From Myxococcaceae bacterium (GTDB lineage Bacteria; Myxococcota_A; Polyangia; Polyangiales; Ga0077539): DNA of 64,000 bases. Below, one piece after another: positions 35,972 to 44,808 of this stretch; the first letter of the stretch is position 1, and each line of letters opens with the position of its first letter. The notes beneath the pieces were generated by a model, which saw nothing but the letters and a program-made list of their open reading frames with translations, was not told the DNA's origin and did no database searches. The stretch lies in assembly GCA_004297725.1 (NCBI GenBank), contig SCUS01000166.1, positions 241,176-305,175 on the forward strand. The letters run 5' to 3'. The translations under genes and the position numbers were made by a program.

Positions 35972-37039
35972 ATGTCCCGCGCGCTGATCCGTTGCGTGTT
36001 CGCCGCCCTGTCGCTGTGCGCGCCGTCCGTCGCGACGGCCCAGCCTCGCCCCGTCCCTGCGGCTCCGACCGCGGCGGCCCGTGCGACCGTTCCCGCGACG
36101 GCCCGAGCGCCCGTGACCCCGAGGCCCGTCGGCCCCGGTCGCCTGGCCCTCGCGGCGGCGCAGAGCGCGGTCGACGAGGTCATCCTCCCTCGCATCGAGG
36201 TGCGTGCCCGGCGGGGCGCTCCCGTCGAGGCCGAGCAGTCCGTCCGCGGCGCCCGCAACGCCCGGCTCTGCCTCCGCCCGGTGGTCACCGTCCGCCGGCT
36301 GCGAAACGGCGAGATGCCCACCTGGACGGGCCCGCTCACCGACTGCACCGGGCGCCCCACCCTCGCGGCGCTCGCGGCCGTCTCGCTGCTCGCCCAGCCG
36401 GGTCGCTTCACCGACTTCGACGTCGATGCCGCCATCCGCGAGCTCCGCCGCGTGGCGCCCGCCGCGGGCCTCAGCCTCGCCGACGAGACCGCGCCCCGAG
36501 CCCGAGCCAGGGTCCGCGGTCGAGGCGCGGCGCCTCCCATCGAGCGCGACCGGCTCACGCACGACCCGGTGATCATGCTCACCCGCAACGCGAGGGTGCT
36601 GCACCCGCGGGTCATCCAGCTCATGCAGGGGCTCTTCGATCGCTTCCCGGGGCGCACCGCGGAGATCGTCTCGGGCTACCGGCCGGGGGAGGGACGCAGC
36701 CGACACGCGCACGCCCGCGCCCTCGATCTGCGCCTCCGGGGAGTGCGCCACGAGGACGTGAGGGACTACGCCCGGACGCTCCCCGACGCGGGCGTCGGGT
36801 ACTACCCCAACAGCGTGTTCGTGCACCTCGACACCCGCGACGCCCAGGAGGGCGGGGCCTACTGGACCGACTTCTCCGGGCCGGGCGAGGCGCCCCGATA
36901 CGGGCACTGGCCGCCCACCGACCAGGAGGTGAGCTCCGAGGTCGGGTGGATGGTCAACGACCGCGAGCCCGACCTCACCACCGCGCGAGAGAGGGAGTGG
37001 TCTCCAGAGGCCGTGCACCTGCCCGCGCCGACCCCGTAG
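35972..37039 (+). CDS. Secreted DUF882/M15-like peptidase
   Basis: A 355-residue exported protein (signal ends PSVATAQP). The C-terminal ~140 residues match DUF882/peptidase M15_2, zinc-dependent D,D- or L,D-carboxypeptidase-like enzymes acting on peptidoglycan: IVSGYRPGEG and SRHAHARALDLRLRG supply the first His and Asp, and YYPNSVFVHLDTR the second His. The N-terminal half (residues ~30-190) is Pro/Arg-rich and unknown. It is 119 bases downstream of atpE with a pyrimidine-rich gap, so it is probably a separate gene. The likely place of action is the cell wall. Confidence 0.82.
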   Translation: MSRALIRCVFAALSLCAPSVATAQPRPVPAAPTAAARATVPATARAPVTPRPVGPGRLALAAAQSAVDEVILPRIEVRARRGAPVEAEQSVRGARNARLCLRPVVTVRRLRNGEMPTWTGPLTDCTGRPTLAALAAVSLLAQPGRFTDFDVDAAIRELRRVAPAAGLSLADETAPRARARVRGRGAAPPIERDRLTHDPVIMLTRNARVLHPRVIQLMQGLFDRFPGRTAEIVSGYRPGEGRSRHAHARALDLRLRGVRHEDVRDYARTLPDAGVGYYPNSVFVHLDTRDAQEGGAYWTDFSGPGEAPRYGHWPPTDQEVSSEVGWMVNDREPDLTTAREREWSPEAVHLPAPTP

Positions 37040-37069
37040 GCTTCGTCACAACGAGGCCTTGAAGATTGG

Positions 37070-37331
37070 CCCGCGGTGCATCATGGTGGCTGCTGTCCCT
37101 CTGCTGGACAGGTGCTGGATGCGTATAGAATCCCGCTTTATCTACACGAACTCGGGGGTCAACCTCGCGGTGGTGTGCAGGCCCGGATCTTTCACCGGGG
37201 AGCCTTAAACCGCGATACCCGACTCCCACCTTGGCGTGTCCAAGGGGTTCGCTACGGTCCCACGGTCCAAGTGGTACGGACGCCTTCCGAAGGGCGATGA
37301 TCATCTCAAGAGATCATCGCCCTTCCCTTTT
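37070..37331 (+). ncRNA. ssrS: 6S RNA
   Basis: 6S RNA binds the housekeeping RNA polymerase by imitating an open promoter and lowers transcription in stationary phase. The segment 37162-37260 aligns well by eye with E. coli 6S RNA. The shared landmarks are CGCGGTGGTG (37166-37175), AGCCTTAAACCGCGA (37201-37215) and the apical hairpin CACCTTGG-CCAAGG (37228-37246). Farther upstream, GCTGTCCCTCTGCTGG (37091-37106) resembles the 5' part of the E. coli RNA. The region has no credible open reading frame and is AT-richer than the genes. The 5' end is uncertain (between about 37060 and 37095); the 3' end is set by a terminator. Confidence 0.85.
37289..37331 (+). terminator. Intrinsic terminator of the 6S RNA gene
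   Basis: A perfect 14-bp stem (left arm from GAAGGGCGATGATC, right arm 37312-37325) with a nine-base loop, followed by CCTTTTG. It is the clearest Rho-independent terminator in the window and marks the 3' end of the RNA gene. Confidence 0.9.
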
Positions 37332-37426
37332 GCGAGGAAATGTGGCTGTGTCTCTGTAGCCGCACCCCTTCCGGTTCGCATCGGGCGCAGCGCGCGGTAC
37401 AAGAGAGAACAGAAGGAGCCATCAAC

Positions 37427-37687
37427 GTGACTGGAGTCTGGACCCACCGCTTCGAGGTCATCATGCGTCCCCTGCGCGATCTCGACGCGCCGCCGACCCA
37501 CGTGTTCATCGAGACCCGCACCGCGGCCCAGGCCGCCCGCGACGCGGTCACGCAGCACCCGGATATGAAGGTTCTCTCCGTCACCCGGGAGACCGCCTCG
37601 TCGGGGGTCTTCTCGACCGTCAAGGGCGACGAGCGCGCCGAGCCCGCCGTGGTGGTGCCGCTGGCCCGCGTGGCCGGACGGCGCTGA
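37427..37687 (+). CDS. Small protein of unknown function
   Basis: An 86-residue soluble protein from a GTG start preceded by AAGGAG at eight bases, which decides the start. It has a beta-strand/helix/beta pattern (VFIETRTAAQAARDAV, MKVLSVTRE) typical of small ferredoxin-like folds, but I recognise no family. It is the first gene after the 6S RNA terminator, and its own promoter must lie within 37332-37410, where I see no clear hexamers. A downstream ATG at 37464 is less likely. Confidence 0.65.
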   Translation: MTGVWTHRFEVIMRPLRDLDAPPTHVFIETRTAAQAARDAVTQHPDMKVLSVTRETASSGVFSTVKGDERAEPAVVVPLARVAGRR

Positions 37688-37692
37688 CGCCC

Positions 37693-37995
37693 TCAGGCCT
37701 CGACCCGCACCCGCACCAGCCGACCCGACTCGCTCGCGCCGCGCAGCGTGAAGCGCACCGCTCCAGGAATACCCGGTACGGTAAGCTCGACCCGCACCGC
37801 CGCGGACTCGACGGCCACCACCGCGTAGCGCACCTCCCCGTCGCTGCCGGAGAACATCGCCACCACCCCATCGGCCCCGCGGTGCTCGGTGCCGTCGCCC
37901 TGCACGAACACCACGTCGGCGTGCAGCGCCTCGGCCACCGAGCGCGCGTCGCCCTCCACCAGCACCCGAAGCAGCGTCGTCGTCTCGTCGCTCAT
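37693..37995 (-). CDS. SnoaL/NTF2-like small protein
   Basis: A 100-residue protein with the alpha-plus-beta pattern of NTF2-like proteins: an N-terminal helix pair (TLLRVLVEGDARSVAEALH), ADVVFVQGDGTEHRGADGVVAMF and long strands (VRYAVVAVESAAVRVELTV). The family includes small ligand-binding proteins, enzymes and nuclear transport factors; the ligand is not predictable. Its ATG overlaps the stop of the upstream lipoprotein gene (ATGA), so the two are translated together. Confidence 0.7.
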   Translation of the reverse strand: MSDETTTLLRVLVEGDARSVAEALHADVVFVQGDGTEHRGADGVVAMFSGSDGEVRYAVVAVESAAVRVELTVPGIPGAVRFTLRGASESGRLVRVRVEA

Positions 37996-38738
37996 GGAAC
38001 CCTCCACGCCTCAAGCGTCCACAGCCCGGTGCCCGAGGCGCTGTCCTCGACGCCGTAGGTGCCGCGCAGCCCGAGGACGTCCGGGAGCAGGCGCCCCCGG
38101 CCCCTCGCCACCGTGTCGCGCGGAGACACCTCGCGCCAGCGGATCGCGAGCCCTCCCCCGGGGATGGCGTCGCCGTCGAAGGTGCCCTCGCGGTCTTGAT
38201 AGCGGTAGGTCGCGCGCCACCGGCCGTCGTCGAGCGGGGTGAGCAGCGTCTCGACCGCGACGCCCGTCGGCAGCCCCGTCCAGCGCCCCAGCCAGAGCCC
38301 CGCGCGCAGCCTCGACGTCGGGCGCCCCGGCCGCTGCAGCACGATGGGCTCCGCGCTCGGAGGGCTCACCTCGCGCAGCGCTCCGTCGCGCGCGTCCCGA
38401 CGCAGCCGCACCCGACGCTCCCTCCCCTGCTGGATCGCGACGGTGCCCTCCTCGCGCCAGAGCCCGTCGTAGACCTCGCCGTCGCGCACCGCGGCCAGCT
38501 CTCCGTGCCACGGGGGAAGGTCCCAGCTTCCGCGCAGCACCTCGCCGTCCTCGTGCAGCCACACCGCGACCCGCATCCCCTCGGGCACCTCCGGCCAGCG
38601 ACCCCAGTAGAGCCCATGGGTCGCCGCCGCCGCCGCGGGAGCCGCCGGCGCAGGGCGCACCTCGCGCGCTCCACAGGCTGCCGTGACCGCCGCGGCCAGC
38701 ACCGACCACGCCGACTGCTTTCGTCCTCGCGCTCGCAA
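37992..38738 (-). CDS. Lipoprotein with two internal repeats, unknown function
   Basis: A 248-residue exported lipoprotein (signal AAAVTAACGAR). After an Ala-rich linker it holds two similar domains of ~90 residues. Each begins with a Trp/Gly turn (GLYWGRWPEVPEGMRV; GLWLGRWTGLPTGVAV) and contains aromatic strands that suggest a beta-barrel or lipocalin-like fold. No named family is recognised. It is transcribed away from the presenilin-like gene, 53 bases apart, and is coupled to the NTF2-like gene. Confidence 0.7.
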   Translation of the reverse strand: MRARGRKQSAWSVLAAAVTAACGAREVRPAPAAPAAAAATHGLYWGRWPEVPEGMRVAVWLHEDGEVLRGSWDLPPWHGELAAVRDGEVYDGLWREEGTVAIQQGRERRVRLRRDARDGALREVSPPSAEPIVLQRPGRPTSRLRAGLWLGRWTGLPTGVAVETLLTPLDDGRWRATYRYQDREGTFDGDAIPGGGLAIRWREVSPRDTVARGRGRLLPDVLGLRGTYGVEDSASGTGLWTLEAWRVP

Positions 38739-38791
38739 CGCGCGGGAAGATGCAGCATCACCCCACCGATTGACTATCCTTCCCGCACCGG

Positions 38792-39577
38792 ATGGCTCTC
38801 CCCCCGATCGCCCTCACCATCGCCCGCCCCGTCCTCGGGGTGTGCGTCCCGCTCGGGGTCATGGCCGCCGTCGCCCCGTGGGTTCCGCTGGGTCCGCTGG
38901 GCTCCACCCTGGTGGCCCTCGCCGCCGTGGCCCTCGCCATCGTGGGCGGCGTCGCCCTCGCCCCGGCCGCGCCCCTGCACCCTCGCGTGGCCCTGGCCCT
39001 GGCCCTCTTCGGCCTGGGCCTCGTCGCCCTCGCGCTGGCGCTCCCCCCGGTGGCCTCCGGGCTCGTCGGGGCCCTCGGGCTCCTCTCCGTCGCCCTGGTC
39101 GTGGGCGGGGCCATCGGGGCGCGGATGGAGTCCTCCGGTCACCTCGCCGCGGTGGCCCTGGTCTCCGCCGCCGTCGACCTCTGGAGCGTCACCTCACCCT
39201 CGGGACCCACCAACCACATCGTCCAGTCGCCCGCCCTGGTGCGGCTGCTCACCGTGAGCGTGGCCATCCCCCCGGAGCGCGCCCCGAGGCCCGCCATCGG
39301 CTTCGGCGACGCCGTCTTCGTCGCCCTCTACCTCGCCGCCGCGGCGCGCTTCTCCATGCCCCGCCCCCGCATGACCGCGGCCCTCTGGGCGGGCATCTTC
39401 GCCGCCGGAGCGCTCGCCATCGCCCTCGAGCGGGCGGTGCCCGCGCTGCCCACCATCGGCCTGATGGTACTGGCGACACAGCCCATGGCGCGCGATGTTC
39501 CGCCCGCCGACCGGCGCGCCACGATGCTGGCCGCGGTGTTGCTGGCCGCGTCGGTGGCTCGCGCCCTCACGCGCTGA
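38792..39577 (+). CDS. Presenilin/SPP-like candidate GxGD intramembrane aspartyl protease
   Basis: A 261-residue, highly hydrophobic membrane protein with about nine predicted spans. Three features match presenilins and signal peptide peptidases. First, an Asp inside a membrane segment followed by Trp-Ser-Val (Asp129 in SAAVDLWSVTSP). Second, a GxGD motif in the next-but-one helix (PAIGFGDAVFVALYL, Asp173). Third, PALP near the C-terminus (VPALPTIGLMVL, residues 217-220). The order is that of the family and the Asp173-PALP distance (44) is close to presenilin (48). Archaeal and bacterial DUF1119/presenilin homologues share this layout. The first motif has Val where Tyr is usual. A short gap to an MMPL exporter suggests co-expression. 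The protease assignment is inference from motifs. Confidence 0.6.
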   Translation: MALPPIALTIARPVLGVCVPLGVMAAVAPWVPLGPLGSTLVALAAVALAIVGGVALAPAAPLHPRVALALALFGLGLVALALALPPVASGLVGALGLLSVALVVGGAIGARMESSGHLAAVALVSAAVDLWSVTSPSGPTNHIVQSPALVRLLTVSVAIPPERAPRPAIGFGDAVFVALYLAAAARFSMPRPRMTAALWAGIFAAGALAIALERAVPALPTIGLMVLATQPMARDVPPADRRATMLAAVLLAASVARALTR

Positions 39578-39592
39578 AGGGGAGTGTCGTCC

Positions 39593-41818
39593 ATGTTCGA
39601 AGCCTGGGGTCGATGGGTCTACGCGCACCGCCGAGCCGTCCTGGCGGTGAGCGCAGCCTTCCTGGTGGCCTCGCTCGCCGCGCTCCTCGTGGGGGGAAGG
39701 CTCACCACCGGGCGCATCCACGGCATCGAGGGCGACACCGCCGCCGAGCTCATCGACCACGAGCTCCCGCAGGCCGGGGCCTCGGGCCTCACCGTCGTCC
39801 TCGCCCACCCCGAGTGGACCACCGACGAGCCCCGCTTCCAGCAGGCCGCGCTCGCCGCGCTCGCCCCGCTGCGGCGCCACCCCTCGGTGCTGCGGGTGCG
39901 CTCTCCCTTCGACCCCGACGTCGAGACCGTCGAGGCGTCCACCATGCAGTCCCTCGACACGCACCACGCCATCGCCACCGTGGCGCTGCGCCACGAGGCG
40001 ACCGTCGACACCCGCGGCTATCCCGCCCTGCGGCAGCGCATCGCGGCGGGTCCGCTCACCGTCACCGTCACCGGCGTCGGGGCCTTCCGCGCCGACCTCG
40101 ACGGGGTGCTCCAGCGCGACCTCCAGCGCGCCGAGGTGCTCTCCGCGCCGCTCACCCTCCTCGTGCTGCTGCTGGTCTTCGGGTCGGTGGTCGCGGCCCT
40201 CCTCCCGGCCGGCGTCGGGGCGCTCGCGGTGGCGGGCGGCGTCGCCGCGGTGATGCTCCTCTCCCGCCGCATGGAGGTCGCGCAGTACGCGATCAACATC
40301 GTGTCGCTGGTGGGCCTCGGCGTCGCCATCGACTACTCGCTCTTCATGGTCAACCGCTTCCGCGAGGAGCTCGCGGGCGGCAACGCGGTGGAGGACGCCG
40401 TCGCGCGCACCGTCTCCACCGCCGGCCGCGCGGTGGCCTTCTCGGGCCTCGCGGTGGTCATCGGCCTCTCCGGGCTCTTCTTCTTCCGCGGCTCGTACCT
40501 CGCCTCGCTGGGCCTCGGGGGAACCCTCGTGGTCGCCTTCGCGGCCCTCTACGCCCTCACCTTCCTCCCGGCGCTGCTCGCGGTGCTGGGCCACGACGTC
40601 AACCGCTGGCGCATCGGCTCGCTGGGCACCGGCGGCCGCGACGGCTTCTGGCGGCCGCTCGCCACCTGGGTGATGCGTCGCCCGCTCTGGGTGCTGCTCC
40701 CCACGCTGACCATGCTGCTGGTGCTGGGCCGACCCTTCCTCGACCTGAAGCTCGCCATCCCGGACATGAACGTGCTCCCGGCGAGCACCGAGACCCGGCG
40801 GGGCAACGCGCTCCTGAACGAGCACTTCGCCGAGCGGGCCGCGACCCGCGTGGTGATGGTCGCGCGCTTCCCCGGCGCGCCGCTCGCCCGGAGGGAGCGG
40901 GTGCTCGCGCTGCGGGAGCTCAGCGCCCGGGTGGCGACGATCCCCGGCGTCGACCGCGTGGAGAGCCTGGTCGACCTCGACCCCTCGCTCGACGCCGAGG
41001 CGGTCGCCGACGTGGTGATGGACCCGGCGCAGCGCACCGAGGGCCACCAGCTCTTCGTGCGGGACACCGTCGGCGCGCACGTCGTGGTGCTCTCCGCGAT
41101 CACCGAGTCGGCGCCCGCCTCCGAGGCCGCGAAGTCCATCGTGCGCGCGGTGCGCACCCAGCGTCGCGTGGCCGACGGCGAGCTGCTCGTCACCGGCCAG
41201 ACCGCCATGGACCTCGACACCGCGAGCTACCTCCGCGCCCGCGTGGGCGGGGCCATCGCCTTCGTGGTGGTCATGACCATGCTGGTGCTGCTGCTGCTGC
41301 TCGGCAGCGTCGCGCTGCCCGTCAAGGCCGTGCTGATGAACCTGCTCTCCATCACCGGCTCCTTCGGCGCCCTCGTGTGGATCTTCCAGCAGGGCCACAT
41401 GCAGCACCTGCTCCGGTTCACGCCGGGGCCCATCGACCCGTCGCTGCCCATCGTGATGTTCTGCGCCACCTTCGGGCTCTCGATGGACTACGAGGTGCTG
41501 ATGCTCACCCGCATGCAGGAGGAGTACGCCCGGCACGGGGACAACACCCGCGCCGTGGCCGAGGGCCTTGAGCGCTCGGGGCGCCTCGTGACCAGCGCGG
41601 CGGCCATCATGGTGGCGGTGTTCTCGGCCTTCGCCATGGCCGACATCATCCTGCTGAAGGCGCTGGGCGTGGGCATGGCCATCGCCGTGGCCCTCGACGC
41701 CACGGTGGTGCGGGTGCTCATCGTCCCCGCCACCATGCGCCTGCTCGGCGACTGGAACTGGTGGGCACCCGCCATCGTCCAGCGCGCCCAGCGCCGGCTG
41801 AGCCGCAGCGGGCACTGA
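39593..41818 (+). CDS. MMPL/RND superfamily transporter
   Basis: A 741-residue inner-membrane exporter of the MMPL type, which moves lipids, hopanoids or other hydrophobic molecules using proton force. It has two similar halves, each with a large outside loop and a cluster of spans. The proton-relay motifs are GVAIDYSLFMVNRF in the first half and GLSMDYEVLMLTRM in the second. It begins with a single span (VSAAFLVASLAALL). The ATG at 39593, with AAGGGGAG upstream, is chosen over the GTG nine bases earlier. It follows the presenilin-like gene by 15 bases. Confidence 0.93.
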   Translation: MFEAWGRWVYAHRRAVLAVSAAFLVASLAALLVGGRLTTGRIHGIEGDTAAELIDHELPQAGASGLTVVLAHPEWTTDEPRFQQAALAALAPLRRHPSVLRVRSPFDPDVETVEASTMQSLDTHHAIATVALRHEATVDTRGYPALRQRIAAGPLTVTVTGVGAFRADLDGVLQRDLQRAEVLSAPLTLLVLLLVFGSVVAALLPAGVGALAVAGGVAAVMLLSRRMEVAQYAINIVSLVGLGVAIDYSLFMVNRFREELAGGNAVEDAVARTVSTAGRAVAFSGLAVVIGLSGLFFFRGSYLASLGLGGTLVVAFAALYALTFLPALLAVLGHDVNRWRIGSLGTGGRDGFWRPLATWVMRRPLWVLLPTLTMLLVLGRPFLDLKLAIPDMNVLPASTETRRGNALLNEHFAERAATRVVMVARFPGAPLARRERVLALRELSARVATIPGVDRVESLVDLDPSLDAEAVADVVMDPAQRTEGHQLFVRDTVGAHVVVLSAITESAPASEAAKSIVRAVRTQRRVADGELLVTGQTAMDLDTASYLRARVGGAIAFVVVMTMLVLLLLLGSVALPVKAVLMNLLSITGSFGALVWIFQQGHMQHLLRFTPGPIDPSLPIVMFCATFGLSMDYEVLMLTRMQEEYARHGDNTRAVAEGLERSGRLVTSAAAIMVAVFSAFAMADIILLKALGVGMAIAVALDATVVRVLIVPATMRLLGDWNWWAPAIVQRAQRRLSRSGH

Positions 41819-41853
41819 TCCCCTCCCTGCGCCCGCTGCTCCGCACCTCGACG

Positions 41854-41874
41854 GCTACCGTGCGTTCCGGTAGC
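41854..41874 (+). other. Short hairpin before the cysteine-rich lipoprotein gene
   Basis: GCTACCG/CGGTAGC with a seven-base loop ends ten bases before the ATG at 41885. No U-run follows. It may be a leader structure or the end of the MMPL transcript. Confidence 0.3.
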
Positions 41875-41884
41875 TCTGCCGACC

Positions 41885-44569
41885 ATGCAAGCACCCCAGC
41901 GCCAGCACCTCTGGCTCACCTTTCTTCTCACCGTCTTTGGCTGTACCAGCAGCCAGCCCGTCGTCGGCGGCGGCGACTCGGGGACCATGGACGTCCCCGT
42001 CGACGTGCAGTGCTCCGCGGGCCAGCAGGTCTGCGGCAGCGTCTGCTCGACCCTCGCGGATGACCCGCTGAACTGCGGCGCCTGCGGCACCGTCTGCCCG
42101 CGCACCCAGGTCTGCGCGGCCGGCGCCTGCCGCCAGTCGTGCCCGGCGGGCCAGCAGCTCTGCGGCGACCGCTGCGTCAGCGTCGACACCGACCGCGCCC
42201 ACTGCGGCGCCTGTGGCACCGCCTGCGGGGCGGGCCTGGTCTGCGCCATGGGCCAGTGCCGGCTCGACTGCGGCCCGATGCTGGCCCAGTGCTCCGGGGC
42301 CGCGGGCGACGCGGGGGCCGACGGCGGCGGCGCGCGCTACTGCGCCAACGTCAGCAACGACCGCGAGAACTGCGGGGCGTGCGGAACCGTCTGCGCCGCG
42401 GGTCAGATCTGCGCCGCGGGCGCCTGCGTGACGAGCTGCGGGGCCGGGACGACGGCCTGCGGCGGCGCCTGCCGCGACCTGCAGACCGACCGGCTCCACT
42501 GCGGCGCGTGCGGCAACGCCTGCGCCTCGGGCCAGCTCTGCGAGGCCGGGGCCTGCGTCATCACCTGCCCGGCGGCGCAGACCGTGTGCGACGGGCGCTG
42601 CGTCGACCGCCAGACGGACCTCGCCCACTGCGGCGCCTGCGGCAACTCCTGCGCTCCGGGCCAGGTGTGCTCCATGGGCGCCTGCGTCGCGAGCTGCGGC
42701 GCCGGGCTCACCAACTGCAGCGGCTCGTGCCGCAACCTGCAGACCGACCCCGCGGGCTGCGGGGCCTGCGGCACCACCTGCCCGGCGCCGGTCAACGGCG
42801 CGGCCTTCTGCACCGCGGGGCGCTGCGGGGTCGAGTGCGCCCGAGGCTTCGGCGACTGCGACGGGATGGCGGCCAACGGCTGCGAGGCCACCCTCGACAC
42901 CGTCTCCCACTGCGGCGGCTGCGGCGTGACCTGCCGCTACCCCAACGCCTCCGCGAGCTGCACCAGCTCGGGCTGCGCGCGGGGCGCGTGCAACGCCGGC
43001 TTCGCCAACTGCAACGCCGATGACGCCGACGGCTGCGAGGCCTCCACCCTCACCGACAGCGCCCACTGCGGCGCCTGCGGAACCCGCTGCGCGGCGGGGG
43101 AGAGCTGCGTCGCCGGGAGCTGCCAGCCCAACTGCGGCGCCGGGCTCACCGACTGCACCGGCTCGTGCCGCAACCTCGCCAACGACCCGGACAACTGCAC
43201 GAGCTGCGGCAACCGCTGCGCCCGGCCGGCCAACGCGACGGCGTTCTGCGCGTCCCGCTGCGGCTTCGCCTGCGCCGCGGGCTTCGGCGACTGCGACGGC
43301 AGCGCGACCAACGGCTGCGAGACCGCCCTCGACTCGCTCTCCAACTGCGGCGCGTGCGGGCTCCAGTGCCGCTTCCCCAACGCCGCGGCGGCCTGCGCCT
43401 CGGGGCGCTGCGCGATCGGCGCCTGCGCCGCGGGCTTCGTGAACTGCGACGGCGACGCGACCAACGGCTGCGAGGTCAACACCCAGACCGACCCGGCGAA
43501 CTGCGGGGCCTGCGGCACCACCTGCGCCGCGGGGCAGGTCTGCTCCGGCGGAGCCTGCCGCGCGAGCTGCGCCGCGGGACAGACCGAGTGCGCCGGGGCG
43601 TGCACCTCGACGCAGACCGATCCGAGCAACTGCAGCGCGTGCGGCACCCGCTGCCCGGTGCGGCCCAACGCCGCGTCGGTGTGCGCCTCGGGCTCGTGCA
43701 ACTACGCCTGCAACGCGGGCTTCCGTGACTGCGACGCCGCCGCCGCCAACGGCTGCGAGGCGGCCACCGCCACGGACGTCGGCAACTGCGGGTCGTGCGG
43801 CCGGGTGTGCAGCTTCTCCAACGCCACCGCGGCCTGCTCCGGGGGCGCCTGCGCCATCGCGGCGTGCAACGGCGCCTTCCGCGACTGCAACGGCATCGGC
43901 GGCGACGGCTGCGAGGTCAACAGCGGCTCGGACGTCAACCACTGCGGCGCCTGCGGCAACCGCTGCGCGATCGCCAACGGCACGGCCGCGTGCACGGGCG
44001 GCGCCTGCGCGGTGGCGGCCTGCAACGCCGGCTTCGCGGACTGCAACGGCAACCCCGCCGACGGCTGCGAGGTCAGCCTCGCCACCAGCTCCTCGCACTG
44101 CGGAGCCTGCAACAACAGCTGCCCGAGCGGGGTGTGCACCGCGGGCGTCTGCTCGAGCGGCCTGCGCACGTACAGCGGCAACTTCGTGAGCAGCACCAAC
44201 CCCCCCGCGTCGGCCTGCACCGACTGGGACACCTGGCGCGCGGGCCTCGGCTCGGGCTACACGCGGGTGACCATCCGCGGGACCTTCAACACCACGGGCG
44301 TCTCCTGCACCAACCCCGTGGTGGTGAACGGGCTCGCCTCGGCGCTGCGCAACGGCACCGACTTCAACATGGCCTGCGACGGCCACAACTGGACGCTCTG
44401 CGGGTCGCGGTACCACGGCGAGCTCTGGCTCGATCCGCCGTCCACCTGCAGCGGCTCCAACTGCCCGTCGGGCTACATCGTGCGCCCGTGCCAGGGATCC
44501 AACTGGGGCGGGGTCAACACCGCCACCTGCGGCGGCCCCTCGCAGACCATGGCGGTCGACTTCCTCTAG
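41885..44569 (+). CDS. Large cysteine-rich lipoprotein with CGxCG repeats
   Basis: An 894-residue lipoprotein (lipobox LTVFGCTSS). Two kinds of repeat dominate: an ~40-residue unit with the pattern D-x-x-x-C-G-A-C-G-x-x-C-A-x-G-Q-x-C (for example THCGACGTACGAG-like turns), and a unit containing C-A-x-G-F-x-D-C-D-G-x-x-x-N-G-C-E, often with an N-GC-E turn. Both are widespread in secreted proteins of Myxococcota and probably form small disulphide or metal-binding knots. The last ~130 residues (GNFVSSTNPPASACTDWDTW onward) form a different, cysteine-containing domain of unknown type. Surface location is likely; the function is unknown. GC matches the neighbours. Confidence 0.82.
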   Translation: MQAPQRQHLWLTFLLTVFGCTSSQPVVGGGDSGTMDVPVDVQCSAGQQVCGSVCSTLADDPLNCGACGTVCPRTQVCAAGACRQSCPAGQQLCGDRCVSVDTDRAHCGACGTACGAGLVCAMGQCRLDCGPMLAQCSGAAGDAGADGGGARYCANVSNDRENCGACGTVCAAGQICAAGACVTSCGAGTTACGGACRDLQTDRLHCGACGNACASGQLCEAGACVITCPAAQTVCDGRCVDRQTDLAHCGACGNSCAPGQVCSMGACVASCGAGLTNCSGSCRNLQTDPAGCGACGTTCPAPVNGAAFCTAGRCGVECARGFGDCDGMAANGCEATLDTVSHCGGCGVTCRYPNASASCTSSGCARGACNAGFANCNADDADGCEASTLTDSAHCGACGTRCAAGESCVAGSCQPNCGAGLTDCTGSCRNLANDPDNCTSCGNRCARPANATAFCASRCGFACAAGFGDCDGSATNGCETALDSLSNCGACGLQCRFPNAAAACASGRCAIGACAAGFVNCDGDATNGCEVNTQTDPANCGACGTTCAAGQVCSGGACRASCAAGQTECAGACTSTQTDPSNCSACGTRCPVRPNAASVCASGSCNYACNAGFRDCDAAAANGCEAATATDVGNCGSCGRVCSFSNATAACSGGACAIAACNGAFRDCNGIGGDGCEVNSGSDVNHCGACGNRCAIANGTAACTGGACAVAACNAGFADCNGNPADGCEVSLATSSSHCGACNNSCPSGVCTAGVCSSGLRTYSGNFVSSTNPPASACTDWDTWRAGLGSGYTRVTIRGTFNTTGVSCTNPVVVNGLASALRNGTDFNMACDGHNWTLCGSRYHGELWLDPPSTCSGSNCPSGYIVRPCQGSNWGGVNTATCGGPSQTMAVDFL

Positions 44570-44595
44570 CTCCGGCCGGGAGTACACTCCGCGGC

Positions 44596-44808
44596 ATGGA
44601 AAGCCGCTGTCCCATCTGCAAGAAGCCCGTCCGGGCCGCTCGCCCGGAGAACCCCTCCGCACCCTTCTGCTCGGCGCGCTGTCGGGACGTCGACCTCGGT
44701 CGATGGCTCGACGGCGACTACCGCATCCCCGTGCGCGACGAGGTCCCCTCCGAGGAGGAGGTCGCCGTGGCCGCGGCCCGCGTTCCCGACGCCCGGAGGG
44801 TCTCTTGA
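44596..44808 (+). CDS. yacG: DNA gyrase inhibitor YacG-like zinc protein
   Basis: A 70-residue protein with a single zinc site made of CPICKKPV and FCSARCRDVDLGRW, the exact YacG layout. YacG binds GyrB and can block its DNA binding. The C-terminal part (DEVPSEEEVAVAAA) is acidic. In many bacteria yacG lies with coaE and zapD; here it is next to an outer-membrane protein gene with which it overlaps (TTGA). Confidence 0.88.
   Translation: MESRCPICKKPVRAARPENPSAPFCSARCRDVDLGRWLDGDYRIPVRDEVPSEEEVAVAAARVPDARRVS

Noticed and set aside
37124..37131. TATAGAAT as the -10 of the 6S RNA promoter
   Set aside because: The upstream 5' part (37091-37106) also aligns with 6S RNA, so this site lies inside the RNA and is more likely part of it than its promoter.
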